Assembly: GCA_002398105.1 (NCBI GenBank)
Contig: DHCD01000111.1
Location: 1 to 27,308 of the forward strand
Source of the DNA: Syntrophomonas sp. UBA4911
GTDB lineage: Bacteria; Bacillota; Syntrophomonadia; Syntrophomonadales; Syntrophomonadaceae
Direction: 5' to 3'
Length of the DNA stretch: 27,308 nucleotides
The notes under the pieces were generated by a model. That model saw only the letters and a list, made by a program, of their open reading frames with translations, made no database searches and had not been told where the DNA came from. Every line of letters starts with the position of its first letter. Positions within the stretch are counted from its first letter, which is position 1. Below are positions 1 through 6,579 of the stretch, one piece after another. A program made the translations under genes and the position numbers.

Positions 1-10
1 TCCTTTTAGG

Positions 11-274
11 CTAGCCGCAACAGGTTGAATCTATTATTCTCTTAAATTCAGGCAGCGATGATGGCGGTATTAATGTTATGCCGTAATATACAAGTCCCTT
101 GCCCGGGCAGGAAAGAGTGTGAGTATATGTTTCCAGTACATTTAATTCCTCAAGCAGGGGTTCAATATAATTGTCATGTATTGCAATGCAGTCATATTTT
201 TCAGGACTATATTCATCATACCTTTTGCCTGGCACCGGCTCTGTATCAAAGATTCCGAATTCATGTTTAGCCAC
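11..274 (-). CDS. Small conserved-looking hypothetical protein (87 aa)
   Basis: The protein starts MAKHEFGIFDTEPVPGKRYD and contains a tyrosine-rich stretch followed by GLVYYGITLIPPSSL. No membrane segment or signal peptide is visible. The start is GTG at 274, with AGAGGTGAT a few bases upstream as ribosome binding site. From memory it resembles a family of small Firmicute proteins of unknown function that usually run some 15-25 residues longer, so the C-terminus (ending STCCG) may be shortened by a frameshift. Only ten bases follow the stop in this window, so that cannot be tested. Function unknown. Confidence 0.6.
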   Translation of the reverse strand: MAKHEFGIFDTEPVPGKRYDEYSPEKYDCIAIHDNYIEPLLEELNVLETYTHTLSCPGKGLVYYGITLIPPSSLPEFKRIIDSTCCG

Positions 275-393
275 CAGATCACCTCTATGCTCATCAATTC
301 ACTGATAAATTGAAGATCTTACTCTAGTAAAACGTAAAACAAAAATAATGTACATATAGATAATGCTTATTACCTTTATGAGAAATTTTTATA

Positions 394-1305
394 CTAATTT
401 ATCTTCTCATAATTGTTTTCATCAAACAGGTAAACGACTTTCCCGTTAGGTGCTATTATCTTCTCTTGTTTAAAATAAGGCTCTCTTTGCGCATTGGAGC
501 CAGCTACATAATGTGTTACCAAATATTCGTGAGTAAATCCAAAACTGTCTACCGCCACAACATTGGAAGTAAGTATTTGTCCGTCATTTATAGAATATTT
601 GTCGTCAATGTCGAGTGTAAATGTCCCACCTAATCCACTATCTTTTTCCAACACAACAGGTGTCTCTTTTATTATTTTATCACCCACTTTTATCACATAT
701 TTCATATCAATAAAAGGATTATTCTTCTGTGAAGGCTTATAATCTATATCAAGGTGTCCTTTCGCGCGATAGTCATTTGATCCATAGGATGATTCGCCGG
801 AAAAACGAGCAAAAATGTAGGGGAATACCTGCTCTTTTATGTTTGATACCTTCAATCCCTTGTGTTCTTCGATGTTTTTTACGCCATTATCCTCCATAAT
901 AATCTTGGGTGAAATGCTATCCGATATTTCAAAATTTTTAGTAGTGGAATACTGCAATCCTGATTTCTCAAGTCGGACAATCTCTCCGTTAAAATCAAGA
1001 GATACTGACATATTTTCCGTTACTGTCTTTGGCTCTATCGTAAATCTAATGGGTATAGTAAGGGTAGCAATGTCAAGTTTTCCTACTTTTGTGGTGGAAT
1101 TATGAATTAAGCTTGCCTGTGCCTCTAATTTTTGATCTACATTTTGATAGATGGAATTAATTTGATTCTCTAAGCGATTTTCCACAGAATTGATTGTGTT
1201 ATTGGTGTTTTCAACCCTGCTTTGCAATGAATTTATCTTAACTAAAGAATATAACTGCAAAACTATCAGTGCAGCAACTAAAATATATGCTGTTTGTTTT
1301 TTCAT
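394..1305 (-). CDS. Membrane-anchored hypothetical protein with coiled coil (303 aa)
   Basis: I do not recognise a family. Residues 5-23 form a single hydrophobic N-terminal anchor after MKKQ. Residues about 25-65 are polar with repeated N, Q, E and L at heptad-like spacing (SLQSRVENTNN, SVENRLENQINS), which suggests a coiled coil. The rest (about 75-303) is soluble, rich in beta-prone and charged residues, and probably lies outside the membrane. AAGGAGG lies about 11 bases before the ATG, with a second purine run (GAGGGA) directly before it. The gene lies downstream of, and in line with, an ECF sigma/anti-sigma pair but is separated from it by a terminator-like hairpin. A promoter-like element upstream shares a TGTAAC box with the sigma operon, so it may belong to the same regulon (inference). 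Confidence 0.65.
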   Translation of the reverse strand: MKKQTAYILVAALIVLQLYSLVKINSLQSRVENTNNTINSVENRLENQINSIYQNVDQKLEAQASLIHNSTTKVGKLDIATLTIPIRFTIEPKTVTENMSVSLDFNGEIVRLEKSGLQYSTTKNFEISDSISPKIIMEDNGVKNIEEHKGLKVSNIKEQVFPYIFARFSGESSYGSNDYRAKGHLDIDYKPSQKNNPFIDMKYVIKVGDKIIKETPVVLEKDSGLGGTFTLDIDDKYSINDGQILTSNVVAVDSFGFTHEYLVTHYVAGSNAQREPYFKQEKIIAPNGKVVYLFDENNYEKIN

Positions 1306-1368
1306 TCCCTCTTTTTCCTCCTTTTTTAAATATAAATAATCTTTAGACGGACTTTACTACTAATGTTC

Positions 1369-1396
1369 ATTATACTGTTATTCTTTAGTTGTTACA
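1369..1396 (-). promoter_or_regulatory. Candidate promoter of the 303-aa gene (TGTAAC-16-TATAAT)
   Basis: On the minus strand TGTAAC (1396-1391) is followed after 16 bases by TATAAT (1374-1369). The -35 box is poor for a housekeeping sigma factor but has the AAC core common in ECF-type -35 elements. The same hexamer occurs before the ECF sigma gene at 3098-3093. This is a pattern reading only. Confidence 0.35.
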
Positions 1397-1540
1397 CTAA
1401 ATCTTACTATTATGAAACTTTTTATTGCTTTGTTTTGCATATTATTTTTACATTATGTAAGTCTAACACAACAGTTACTTATAATCCTGCCGATAGTCAA
1501 CAATATAGTCAACATACCTCTAAATTCAGTAGTCCAGTAA

Positions 1541-1583
1541 TTAAAATAGGGTACTGCCCCTTAAAATTATTAAGTAGCAGTAC
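1541..1583 (-). terminator. Rho-independent-like terminator after the anti-sigma gene
   Basis: GTACTGC (1551-1557) pairs with GCAGTAC (1577-1583), extended inward by CTTAA/TTAAG. Read on the minus strand, the stem is followed by CCTATTTTAATT. It lies 25 bases after the stop of the anti-sigma gene. Confidence 0.6.
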
Positions 1584-1606
1584 TCTTGTTCTATTTTTAT
1601 AGAAAA

Positions 1607-2566
1607 TTATTCGGTTAAAAAATATCTTGTAAATATAACGCCCAACCCCATAACAATGGCAATGAAGACATAAAGCAGGAATAGCTCTGCTTTTCCCATG
1701 TTTGCTCTCACTTGGTTGCCGGAGTCCTCCTGATTTTTGAAATTGTCAGTGATTTCTCTCCCATCTGCATCGTACATGGATGTTGCATCTAAACGGGGAT
1801 TATAAAGGGTATCATCTATTGAGTTCTCGAAATGGTTCTTTAGCTCTTCCGCAGAAAAAATCTCCAGAAACTGTTGATTTTCGACATTGAATTTGATTAC
1901 TTCCCTTACCCTATCCTTTGCAAGATCCCCCGGATTAGTATAGGCGGAAAAGTCCAATCCGTAGTACTTGATTTCATCCGAAAGATTATATCCGCTTACA
2001 GCATAATATGGTTCTTTATTGATTGTAATCGGAAGGATCTGCAAAACTGAGGAATAATCTGAAGACCTGATTCTAGCACTAATAATTCTGTATCTCTGAT
2101 TAAAACCTTTATCAAGTACAGCTACTCCATTTATATTAGCTTTTTCTTGATCCTTGAATGTAGCAACCAGCACGCCATCAACTTCTTTTGTCTCCAATAC
2201 GTAAGCATTAACTGAGGGTTCAAACGGAGCGATAAATTCTGTTATGCCAGCTGCCAGATGACTTTTGTCATTGGTAAAATTATATTCCGAAGTATAGATC
2301 AACCAGGATAAAACCAGTGTCAGGACGATGCACAATACCGCAGCCAACAGCCGAGTCCTTTTGACCTTCTTAAGGAATTTCAGTTCAATCACCGGCACTT
2401 TTTCGGTATTTTCGATATCTGTAGCCATCTGTTCATATACTTTTTTACAATCCTCACAGGTATCCAGATGCTGTTCAACAGCATGATTTGTATCATCGCT
2501 GGTCAGTTTCTCAATATAGTTGGGAAGTAAATCCTGAACAATGCTGCAAGTTAACTCATTTTTCAT
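1607..2566 (-). CDS. Anti-sigma factor with N-terminal zinc finger, membrane-bound (319 aa)
   Basis: Probably a ZAS-type anti-sigma factor that holds the ECF sigma factor encoded just upstream at the membrane. The N-terminus (MKNELTCSIVQDLLPNYIE) and the motif HLDTCEDC at about residues 35-42 match the zf-HC2 / H-x3-C-x2-C signature. One hydrophobic segment lies at about residues 74-91 (LLAAVLCIVLTLVLSWLI) and a second at the C-terminus (FLLYVFIAIVMGLGVIF), with about 210 residues between them that should be extracytoplasmic if the first segment spans the membrane. I chose the ATG at 2566 because AAGGAGGGACAG precedes it and it overlaps the sigma stop as ATGA, the usual translational coupling of such pairs. 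A longer in-frame extension exists but reads through the sigma gene. The signal sensed is unknown. Confidence 0.85.
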   Translation of the reverse strand: MKNELTCSIVQDLLPNYIEKLTSDDTNHAVEQHLDTCEDCKKVYEQMATDIENTEKVPVIELKFLKKVKRTRLLAAVLCIVLTLVLSWLIYTSEYNFTNDKSHLAAGITEFIAPFEPSVNAYVLETKEVDGVLVATFKDQEKANINGVAVLDKGFNQRYRIISARIRSSDYSSVLQILPITINKEPYYAVSGYNLSDEIKYYGLDFSAYTNPGDLAKDRVREVIKFNVENQQFLEIFSAEELKNHFENSIDDTLYNPRLDATSMYDADGREITDNFKNQEDSGNQVRANMGKAELFLLYVFIAIVMGLGVIFTRYFLTE

Positions 2567-3051
2567 TCCTGTCCCTCCTTCACTAATTTTTGTTTTCCCC
2601 GATAAAAAGTAACGCGCGCCCATGTCTCATTTCTCTTTAATATTTCACCTATTTCTCGGAAACCAAGTTCTCCAGTAAGCCTTGAGTACATGACCTCCCG
2701 GGTCTTTTCATCCAAGCTCTGAAGTTTTTGATATAGCGCAACTTTAGATTCGTTTGCCAAAATCAAACCTTCAACATTTTCTTTCGCCGGAAGACTTTCA
2801 GAAATCTCATCGATAGGATTTGAAGCGTACCGTTTCCTTTTTTCATGTTCCTTAAATAATAAATGTTTTGCAATCTGGCAAAGCCAGGTGGATACTTTGC
2901 AGTCTCCTCGAAAATTGTCATACGTTTTTATTGCTTGATAGAAGGTTTCCTGTGCCAATTCTTCAGATAAGTCGGCATCATGAGTCATGCAGAATAGGTA
3001 CTTGAAAACCGTTTGAAAATAATCGTTATAAAGCTTTTCCATACTCTGCAC
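2563..3051 (-). CDS. ECF-type RNA polymerase sigma factor (162 aa)
   Basis: A sigma-70 family extracytoplasmic-function sigma factor of typical length. Region 2 spans about residues 8-75, with FKYLFCMTHDADLSEELAQE and DNFRGDCKVSTWLCQIAKHL. Region 4 spans about 108-160, with the helix-turn-helix GELGFREIGEILKRNETWAR followed by VTFYRGKQKL. The start is taken as GTG at 3051 because AGGAGGTG lies seven bases upstream; the next ATG (3042) is too far from that site. The gene is translationally coupled to the anti-sigma gene (4-base overlap). A TGTAAC box about 45 bases upstream suggests autoregulation, as is common for this class (inference). The target genes are unknown. Confidence 0.92.
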   Translation of the reverse strand: MQSMEKLYNDYFQTVFKYLFCMTHDADLSEELAQETFYQAIKTYDNFRGDCKVSTWLCQIAKHLLFKEHEKRKRYASNPIDEISESLPAKENVEGLILANESKVALYQKLQSLDEKTREVMYSRLTGELGFREIGEILKRNETWARVTFYRGKQKLVKEGQE

Positions 3052-3070
3052 TCAATCACCTCCTACTAAT

Positions 3071-3098
3071 AAGTGCATAAAAAACATGATTCGTTACA
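3071..3098 (-). promoter_or_regulatory. Possible ECF-type promoter of the sigma operon
   Basis: TGTAAC at 3098-3093 on the minus strand resembles an ECF -35 element. The matching -10 is unclear: 16 bases downstream reads GCACTT. Offered because the same TGTAAC box precedes the 303-aa gene. Confidence 0.25.
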
Positions 3099-3215
3099 AA
3101 AAATAGTTATTTTCTTAAATAATATTCTTAATAATTTACTGATGTAATATAAGAAAAATGCAACAGTATTGATCACTTAAGATTATTCTTATACCCTAGC
3201 AAATTGATATTTCCT

Positions 3216-3420
3216 TTACAATCTTGTAATTGGATTTGCATAATCAAAGACAACAATACCGCACTGCTTACAAATATAACCCTCAAAATCATTACCTGTA
3301 AATGCTTTCCGTGAAATCATAACATCTTCGGAATCTTTAGGATTTAACGATACCTTATGTCTACGTTTATTGAATGCTATGATATTTCCTGTTTGTAAAT
3401 AGCCAGCTTGCATTTCGTTA
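3216..3420 (-). pseudogene. 3' part of a zinc-ribbon gene (DUF6487-like) split by the IS66 element
   Basis: This stretch encodes the C-terminal part of a small protein, from MQAGYLQTGNIIAF to the end, including the CxxC knuckle in GYICKQCGIVVFDY. Related small proteins begin with a second CPxC knuckle, which is missing here. It lies on the far side of the IS at 6294-6321. Joining the two parts through one copy of the 8-bp duplication gives an uninterrupted 74-residue frame starting MKCPKCANEMQAGYLQ. The family name is from memory; the split is seen directly. As it stands, the IS end supplies a TTG codon and four residues in frame (TTG at 3431), so a shortened product lacking the first zinc knuckle could be made, but no good ribosome binding site precedes it. 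Confidence 0.85.
3413..3420. repeat. Left copy of the 8-bp target duplication
   Basis: TTTCGTTA directly abuts the left end of the IS66 element and is repeated exactly at 6294-6301. Eight base pairs is the usual duplication length for IS66. Confidence 0.93.
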
Positions 3421-3432
3421 GTAAGCGTCAAA
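3421..3432. repeat. IS66 left terminal inverted repeat
   Basis: GTAAGCGTCAAA, exact inverted match to 6282-6293. Beyond 12 bases the match becomes patchy (a shared GAC a few bases further in). Confidence 0.93.
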
Positions 3433-3472
3433 CCAGTTGACGTCTTGACAAATATCTAATCGTATCAAGCGA

Positions 3473-3754
3473 TTACAGGAACCCCTCGTCACTGATTTCA
3501 ACGACGTTCAGAAACTGTTTCCGTATGAGTTCCCGGAATGCCTCATCGCTGAGGCGCTCGCCTTTATAAACACCGTCTTCCACCAGACGATCGTCAATCA
3601 GCCTTGCAAATTCCTCGTCTTCACGGGCCATCTTTTGGTAGCGTAGTTGTACTTCATAGGGGAAATCCAGTTTGAAATCGATACGGCTCATGTTGCCTTT
3701 GAGGAACGCTTCGACCATATCGAGAACCGTGTCAATGTTACTTCGCTTTTTCAT
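3473..3754 (-). CDS. IS66 accessory ORF, hypothetical (93 aa)
   Basis: A small charged protein starting MKKRSNIDTVLDMVEAFLKG and ending EISDEGFL, with no cysteine motif or membrane segment. I chose the ATG at 3754 because GAGAGGAG lies five bases upstream; a start 15 bases earlier lacks such a site. It overlaps the end of tnpC by 17 bases, so it is probably translated from the same transcript. It lies inside the IS boundaries and therefore travels with the element. A role in transposition or its control is possible but nothing in the sequence shows it. Confidence 0.65.
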   Translation of the reverse strand: MKKRSNIDTVLDMVEAFLKGNMSRIDFKLDFPYEVQLRYQKMAREDEEFARLIDDRLVEDGVYKGERLSDEAFRELIRKQFLNVVEISDEGFL

Positions 3755-5432
3755 GTTGGCTCCTCTCACCTAAGTCTGGCGGGACTTTACACGTCTCCGG
3801 TGCGTTCCATGGCAGCAGCCGCTCTAATTGTTTCGGATCGCCGAGGTCCATGTTGGGCGCCACATCGAAAACATAGCTCAGAAATCGATACGGGTCCAAG
3901 CCATTTTCCTTCGCTGTCTCAACGAGACTAAACATGACGGCGCTGCCCTTCGCCCCTTTCGGCGTGTTGGCAAACAAAAAGTTCTTCCGGTCAATGACGA
4001 AGGGTTTGATGCTGCGCTCCGCCCGGTTGTTGCTGATCTCCAACCGTCCGTCCAAGAGATAGCTTATTAGCCAAGGCCACTGTTCTTTTAGGTAATAGAT
4101 TGCTTTGCCGATCGCGGATTTCGGCGCAGCCTTCTGGGTGCTCAGCCATGCTGAAAAGGCGTCAAGCACCGGCTTTGCCAGTTCCTGACGTTTCTCATAA
4201 CGTTTTTTCGCTGGGTATGTCGCCAGTTGCTCTTCAATGTTAAACAACGTGTCGCAATAGCGTTTTCCAAGCAGGGCCAAAGACCCCTCCCGATCTTTGG
4301 CCGGGAGAGCTTTCAGGGCTTCATCAAATTTTCGTCGGGCATGAGCCCAGCAGCCCACTACTGTGATTTGTGCCGGTAGACTATGGTAGCCGCTGTAACC
4401 GTCCGCATGCAAATATCCGGAAAAACCCTTCAGAAATTCGGCCGGGCGGCAGGCTTTTCGATCCGGCTGATATTCGTACAAGATAATCGGCTGCCCGGTA
4501 TCTCCGCTTGTTCGGTATAGCCATATATAGCTCTTGGACTGAGCGGGTTTACCTGGTTCCCGCAGCACTTGCAGAGTGGTTTCATCCCCATGCAGTACCT
4601 GCCGGGCGCAAAGTCTGCGATGCAGTTCACGGTAGATGGGCTCCAACCAGTCCTCGGTGCTTTTCAGCACCCAGTTGGATAAGGTTTGCCGCGAAAGCGT
4701 TATTCCCTGGCGCAAAAAAGCTTGCTCCTGCCGGTACAACGGGGCTCCCATGACAAACTTTTGCGTGATTATGTGCGCCACCGCCTCCGGTGAGGCAAAG
4801 CTGCCTTTGATGACGTTGTTTCTCTGTGGCGTTCTGATCACGGGGACGTTGGTTCCGGTTTTTTCGCAGGTTCGGCAGGCATAGGTATAATAGATATCCT
4901 CCAGGATTATCGCGCTGGCCGGAATGAGTTTTAGCCGTCGCTGCACAGTCTTCCCGATGATTTGCAATTCGTCGCTGCATACCGGGCAGGTTCGCTCTTC
5001 CTCTGACAGAAAATGCTCGGTGGTTTCGACGGGCAGATTCTCAGGTAGGCTTTCTTTCGTTTCCCGACGCTTCTTGCGAACGTGTTTCTTAACGTCGGTT
5101 AGCTCTGGTTCCGGCACGGCTTCGTCCGCGAACACTTCCGCTTCATTGAATAGGTTCTGCTGCTCTTGGCCGTCATATTTGCTTTGCTCGGACGAAGACC
5201 CAAAACGTTTTTGACGAGCCAGGCGCAGTTGCTCCAGGAACCACTCTAGCTGACGCGACAATTCGGCGTTTTGAGTCTTCAGTGAAAGATATTCATTATA
5301 TTCTGTACGCGAAATAGTGACGATTTCGGCGCTGTCTTTAGCAGTTTCATTCACGTTTTTCATACTTAAATTATACCATATTTTACCTTGGTTAGCAATG
5401 AAAACCTCTGTATTCTCAAGGCTTTCCGGCAT
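3738..5432 (-). CDS. tnpC: IS66 family transposase TnpC (564 aa)
   Basis: The DDE transposase of the element. Residues about 45-75 carry a leucine-rich coiled coil. Residues 149-189 form the zf-IS66 zinc finger, with cysteine pairs C149/C152 and C186/C189. The catalytic core runs from about 205 to 495, with D283 in LHGDETTLQVL, D344 in LHADGYSGYH and E472 in SNNRAERSIKP. The C-terminal domain (about 500-545) includes DPYRFLSYVF. The start is uncertain. The frame opens at ATG 5432, directly after the tnpB stop, which suits translational coupling, but no ribosome binding site is visible. An internal ATG at 5363 (MKNVNETAKDS) gives 541 aa, closer to the usual length of about 510-540, and has a promoter directly upstream. 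No frameshift is seen. Confidence 0.95.
   Translation of the reverse strand: MPESLENTEVFIANQGKIWYNLSMKNVNETAKDSAEIVTISRTEYNEYLSLKTQNAELSRQLEWFLEQLRLARQKRFGSSSEQSKYDGQEQQNLFNEAEVFADEAVPEPELTDVKKHVRKKRRETKESLPENLPVETTEHFLSEEERTCPVCSDELQIIGKTVQRRLKLIPASAIILEDIYYTYACRTCEKTGTNVPVIRTPQRNNVIKGSFASPEAVAHIITQKFVMGAPLYRQEQAFLRQGITLSRQTLSNWVLKSTEDWLEPIYRELHRRLCARQVLHGDETTLQVLREPGKPAQSKSYIWLYRTSGDTGQPIILYEYQPDRKACRPAEFLKGFSGYLHADGYSGYHSLPAQITVVGCWAHARRKFDEALKALPAKDREGSLALLGKRYCDTLFNIEEQLATYPAKKRYEKRQELAKPVLDAFSAWLSTQKAAPKSAIGKAIYYLKEQWPWLISYLLDGRLEISNNRAERSIKPFVIDRKNFLFANTPKGAKGSAVMFSLVETAKENGLDPYRFLSYVFDVAPNMDLGDPKQLERLLPWNAPETCKVPPDLGERSQHEKAK
5370..5398 (-). promoter_or_regulatory. Internal promoter inside the 5' end of tnpC
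   Basis: On the minus strand TTGCTA (5398-5393) is followed after 17 bases by TATAAT (5375-5370), with TGG directly before the -10 (extended -10). Transcription would start at or next to the ATG at 5363, giving a leaderless or nearly leaderless tnpC message. Confidence 0.5.
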
Positions 5433-5786
5433 TTAAACGATGCATAGATCCGCCATCGGATGCAGGGCTTTGGGCTGATCAATAGAGAGCCCTTCCATGA
5501 GCCAGCGAAACTGCTGCCTCGTGAGTGCCCGGACATCTTCTGGGGTTCTCGGCCATTGGAAACGCCCGCTTTCTAACCGCTTATACAGAAGCACGAACCC
5601 GTCTCCCTCCCAGTAGAGTGCTTTAATCCGGTCGGTTCGCCGTCCGCAGAACAAAAACAGACTGTCCGAGAAGGGATCAAGCTGAAAGTGCTGCTGCACC
5701 ATAGCGGCCAGTCCATCAATGCCCTGTCTGAGATCTGTGTAACCACAGGCCAGATACACGTGCGCGGCGCGTGTGACATCTAACAC
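5433..5786 (-). CDS. tnpB: IS66 family accessory protein TnpB (117 aa)
   Basis: The second protein of the IS66 set, needed for transposition in studied members though its biochemical role is unclear. It shows the family pattern: YTDLRQGIDGLAAMVQQHF near the N-terminus, then DSLFLFCGRRTDRIKALYWE and GFVLLYKRLESGRFQWP. Its length is normal for the family. The start is GTG at 5786, overlapping the end of tnpA by seven bases, and the stop directly abuts the tnpC frame, so the three are translated as a coupled set. Confidence 0.95.
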   Translation of the reverse strand: MLDVTRAAHVYLACGYTDLRQGIDGLAAMVQQHFQLDPFSDSLFLFCGRRTDRIKALYWEGDGFVLLYKRLESGRFQWPRTPEDVRALTRQQFRWLMEGLSIDQPKALHPMADLCIV

Positions 5787-6154
5787 AGCGCCTTCACCGC
5801 TCTGAGAACTGTTTCCACGGTTTCCGGACTAACCCCATTTTGAATTTCCAGCGTGACGGTATCCAGACGAATGATGACGGCCGCCGCAGGTGCGCTCTGA
5901 ACCGGAGTTGGTAACGGGCACTCGGCAAATATCGCTGTCTCATCCTGCTTCATGACCGACTGCCGCTTTGACCTTTCAAGAAGGTTTTGTGTCCCTGCGT
6001 CCCAAACTGCACGCTGCCACCGATAATAGGTTTGCGGGCTGATATGGTGCTCTTTGCACCAAGTGCGAATCGTTTGTCCGCTGTTCCGACAATCATAGAT
6101 AAGCTTGCGCCATTCCTCCACTTTAAGTTCATGTTTTACCTTTTGCAGTTCCAT
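5780..6154 (-). CDS. tnpA: IS66 family accessory protein TnpA (124 aa)
   Basis: The first gene of the element. The N-terminal half carries a helix-turn-helix typical of IS66 TnpA, with WRKLIYDCRNSGQTIRTWCK followed by HISPQTYYRW. The C-terminal half is less conserved and ends in VTLEIQNGVSPETVETVLRA. AGGAG lies about 12 bases and GAGAGG about 7 bases before the ATG. It overlaps tnpB by seven bases. It probably binds the element ends or partners TnpC. Confidence 0.92.
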   Translation of the reverse strand: MELQKVKHELKVEEWRKLIYDCRNSGQTIRTWCKEHHISPQTYYRWQRAVWDAGTQNLLERSKRQSVMKQDETAIFAECPLPTPVQSAPAAAVIIRLDTVTLEIQNGVSPETVETVLRAVKALC

Positions 6155-6197
6155 TTGTTATCCTCTCCTGCAAGTAGTATTAAGAGCTACTGAGTGT

Positions 6198-6237
6198 TCT
6201 CGCGATATCTCGCTATATCTCAGGATACTCTCGCTAC
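6198..6237. repeat. Four imperfect 10-bp direct repeats near the right IS66 end
   Basis: TCTCGCGATA, TCTCGCTATA, TCTCAGGATA and CTCTCGCTAC follow one another without gaps, one DNA helical turn each, 45 bases inside the right terminus and upstream of tnpA. They could be transposase binding sites or an operator for tnpA. No equally clear array lies at the left end. Confidence 0.6.
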
Positions 6238-6281
6238 CATAGTTTCTCACAGAAAAGGCGGGTGAGCTATGTGTCGTTAGA

Positions 6282-6293
6282 TTTGACGCTTAC
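6282..6293. repeat. IS66 right terminal inverted repeat
   Basis: TTTGACGCTTAC, the exact inverse of the left end at 3421-3432. Confidence 0.93.
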
Positions 6294-6321
6294 TTTCGTT
6301 AGCACATTTCGGACACTTCAT
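6294..6321 (-). pseudogene. 5' part of the split zinc-ribbon gene, with its own start
   Basis: ATG at 6321 begins MKCPKCANE, giving the CPxC knuckle that is absent from the other half at 3216-3420. The frame enters the IS at 6293. GGAGGT lies about seven bases before the ATG, so translation would begin normally and run into the IS end. The first eight bases (6294-6301) are the right copy of the duplicated target TTTCGTTA. Confidence 0.88.
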
Positions 6322-6325
6322 ACCC

Positions 6326-6364
6326 TTTACCTCCAATTACAATTCTTAAACCAATTTGATTATA
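6326..6364 (-). promoter_or_regulatory. Promoter region and ribosome binding site of the split zinc-ribbon gene
   Basis: TATAAT at 6364-6359 on the minus strand, then GGAGGT about seven bases before the ATG at 6321. No clear -35 is seen 17 bases upstream of the -10. Confidence 0.4.
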
Positions 6365-6490
6365 AAATGATGTTTATTTAGCAGTTGCTTACTGTTGCGA
6401 CGTAATATAAGGATATCATACTATTTTCTGGCACATAGAGCTTTTTGGGTATTTTCTTTGAAAAATACAAATGTCATCTATAAAAACCCC

Positions 6491-6534
6491 AAAAAAAACG
6501 AGCCGAAAAATGCACTTTTTCAGCCCGTTTTTTG
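6491..6534. terminator. Bidirectional terminator after the RNA methyltransferase gene
   Basis: A hairpin at 6498-6528 (GAAAAA/TTTTTC core, then CGAGCC facing AGCCCG with two mismatches) is flanked by eight A residues on one side and six T residues on the other. On the minus strand it is a terminator for the gene ending at 6580; on the plus strand it could also work. Confidence 0.75.
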
Positions 6535-6551
6535 CCCCTTTTTTGCTCCAA

Positions 6552-6571
6552 AACCACTATATGTAGTGGTT
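6552..6571. repeat. Perfect 8-bp hairpin, with a second partial copy
   Basis: AACCACTA (6552-6559) faces TAGTGGTT (6564-6571) across a 4-base loop. A near copy of the left arm (GAACCACTATACGT) recurs at 6593-6606 inside the 3' end of the methyltransferase gene. Confidence 0.6.
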
Positions 6572-6579
6572 GAACCCCC

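Larger units (their letters stand above)
1306..1606. other. 301-base intergenic stretch
   Basis: AT-rich DNA between the anti-sigma gene and the 303-aa gene. It holds the terminator-like hairpin at 1551-1583 and the candidate promoter at 1369-1396. A short direct repeat, ATAGTCAACA, occurs around 1492-1516. No convincing small coding sequence with a ribosome binding site was seen on either strand. Confidence 0.5.
3421..6293 (-). mobile_element. Complete IS66-family insertion sequence (2873 bp)
   Basis: The element has perfect 12-bp terminal inverted repeats starting GTAAGCGTCAAA, an 8-bp direct duplication (TTTCGTTA) on both sides, and the full IS66 gene set on the minus strand: tnpA (5780-6154), tnpB (5433-5786) and tnpC (3738-5432). 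A further small ORF lies at 3473-3754. The GTAAGCG terminus, the 8-bp duplication and the three-gene layout are all characteristic of the family. All genes are open and the ends are intact, so the element may still be mobile. It sits inside a zinc-ribbon gene in the same orientation as that gene. The perfect ends and duplication suggest fairly recent insertion. Confidence 0.96.

Noticed and set aside
3647..5214. Several plus-strand frames inside the IS66 element
   Set aside because: All are shadows of tnpC, without ribosome binding sites or recognisable domains.
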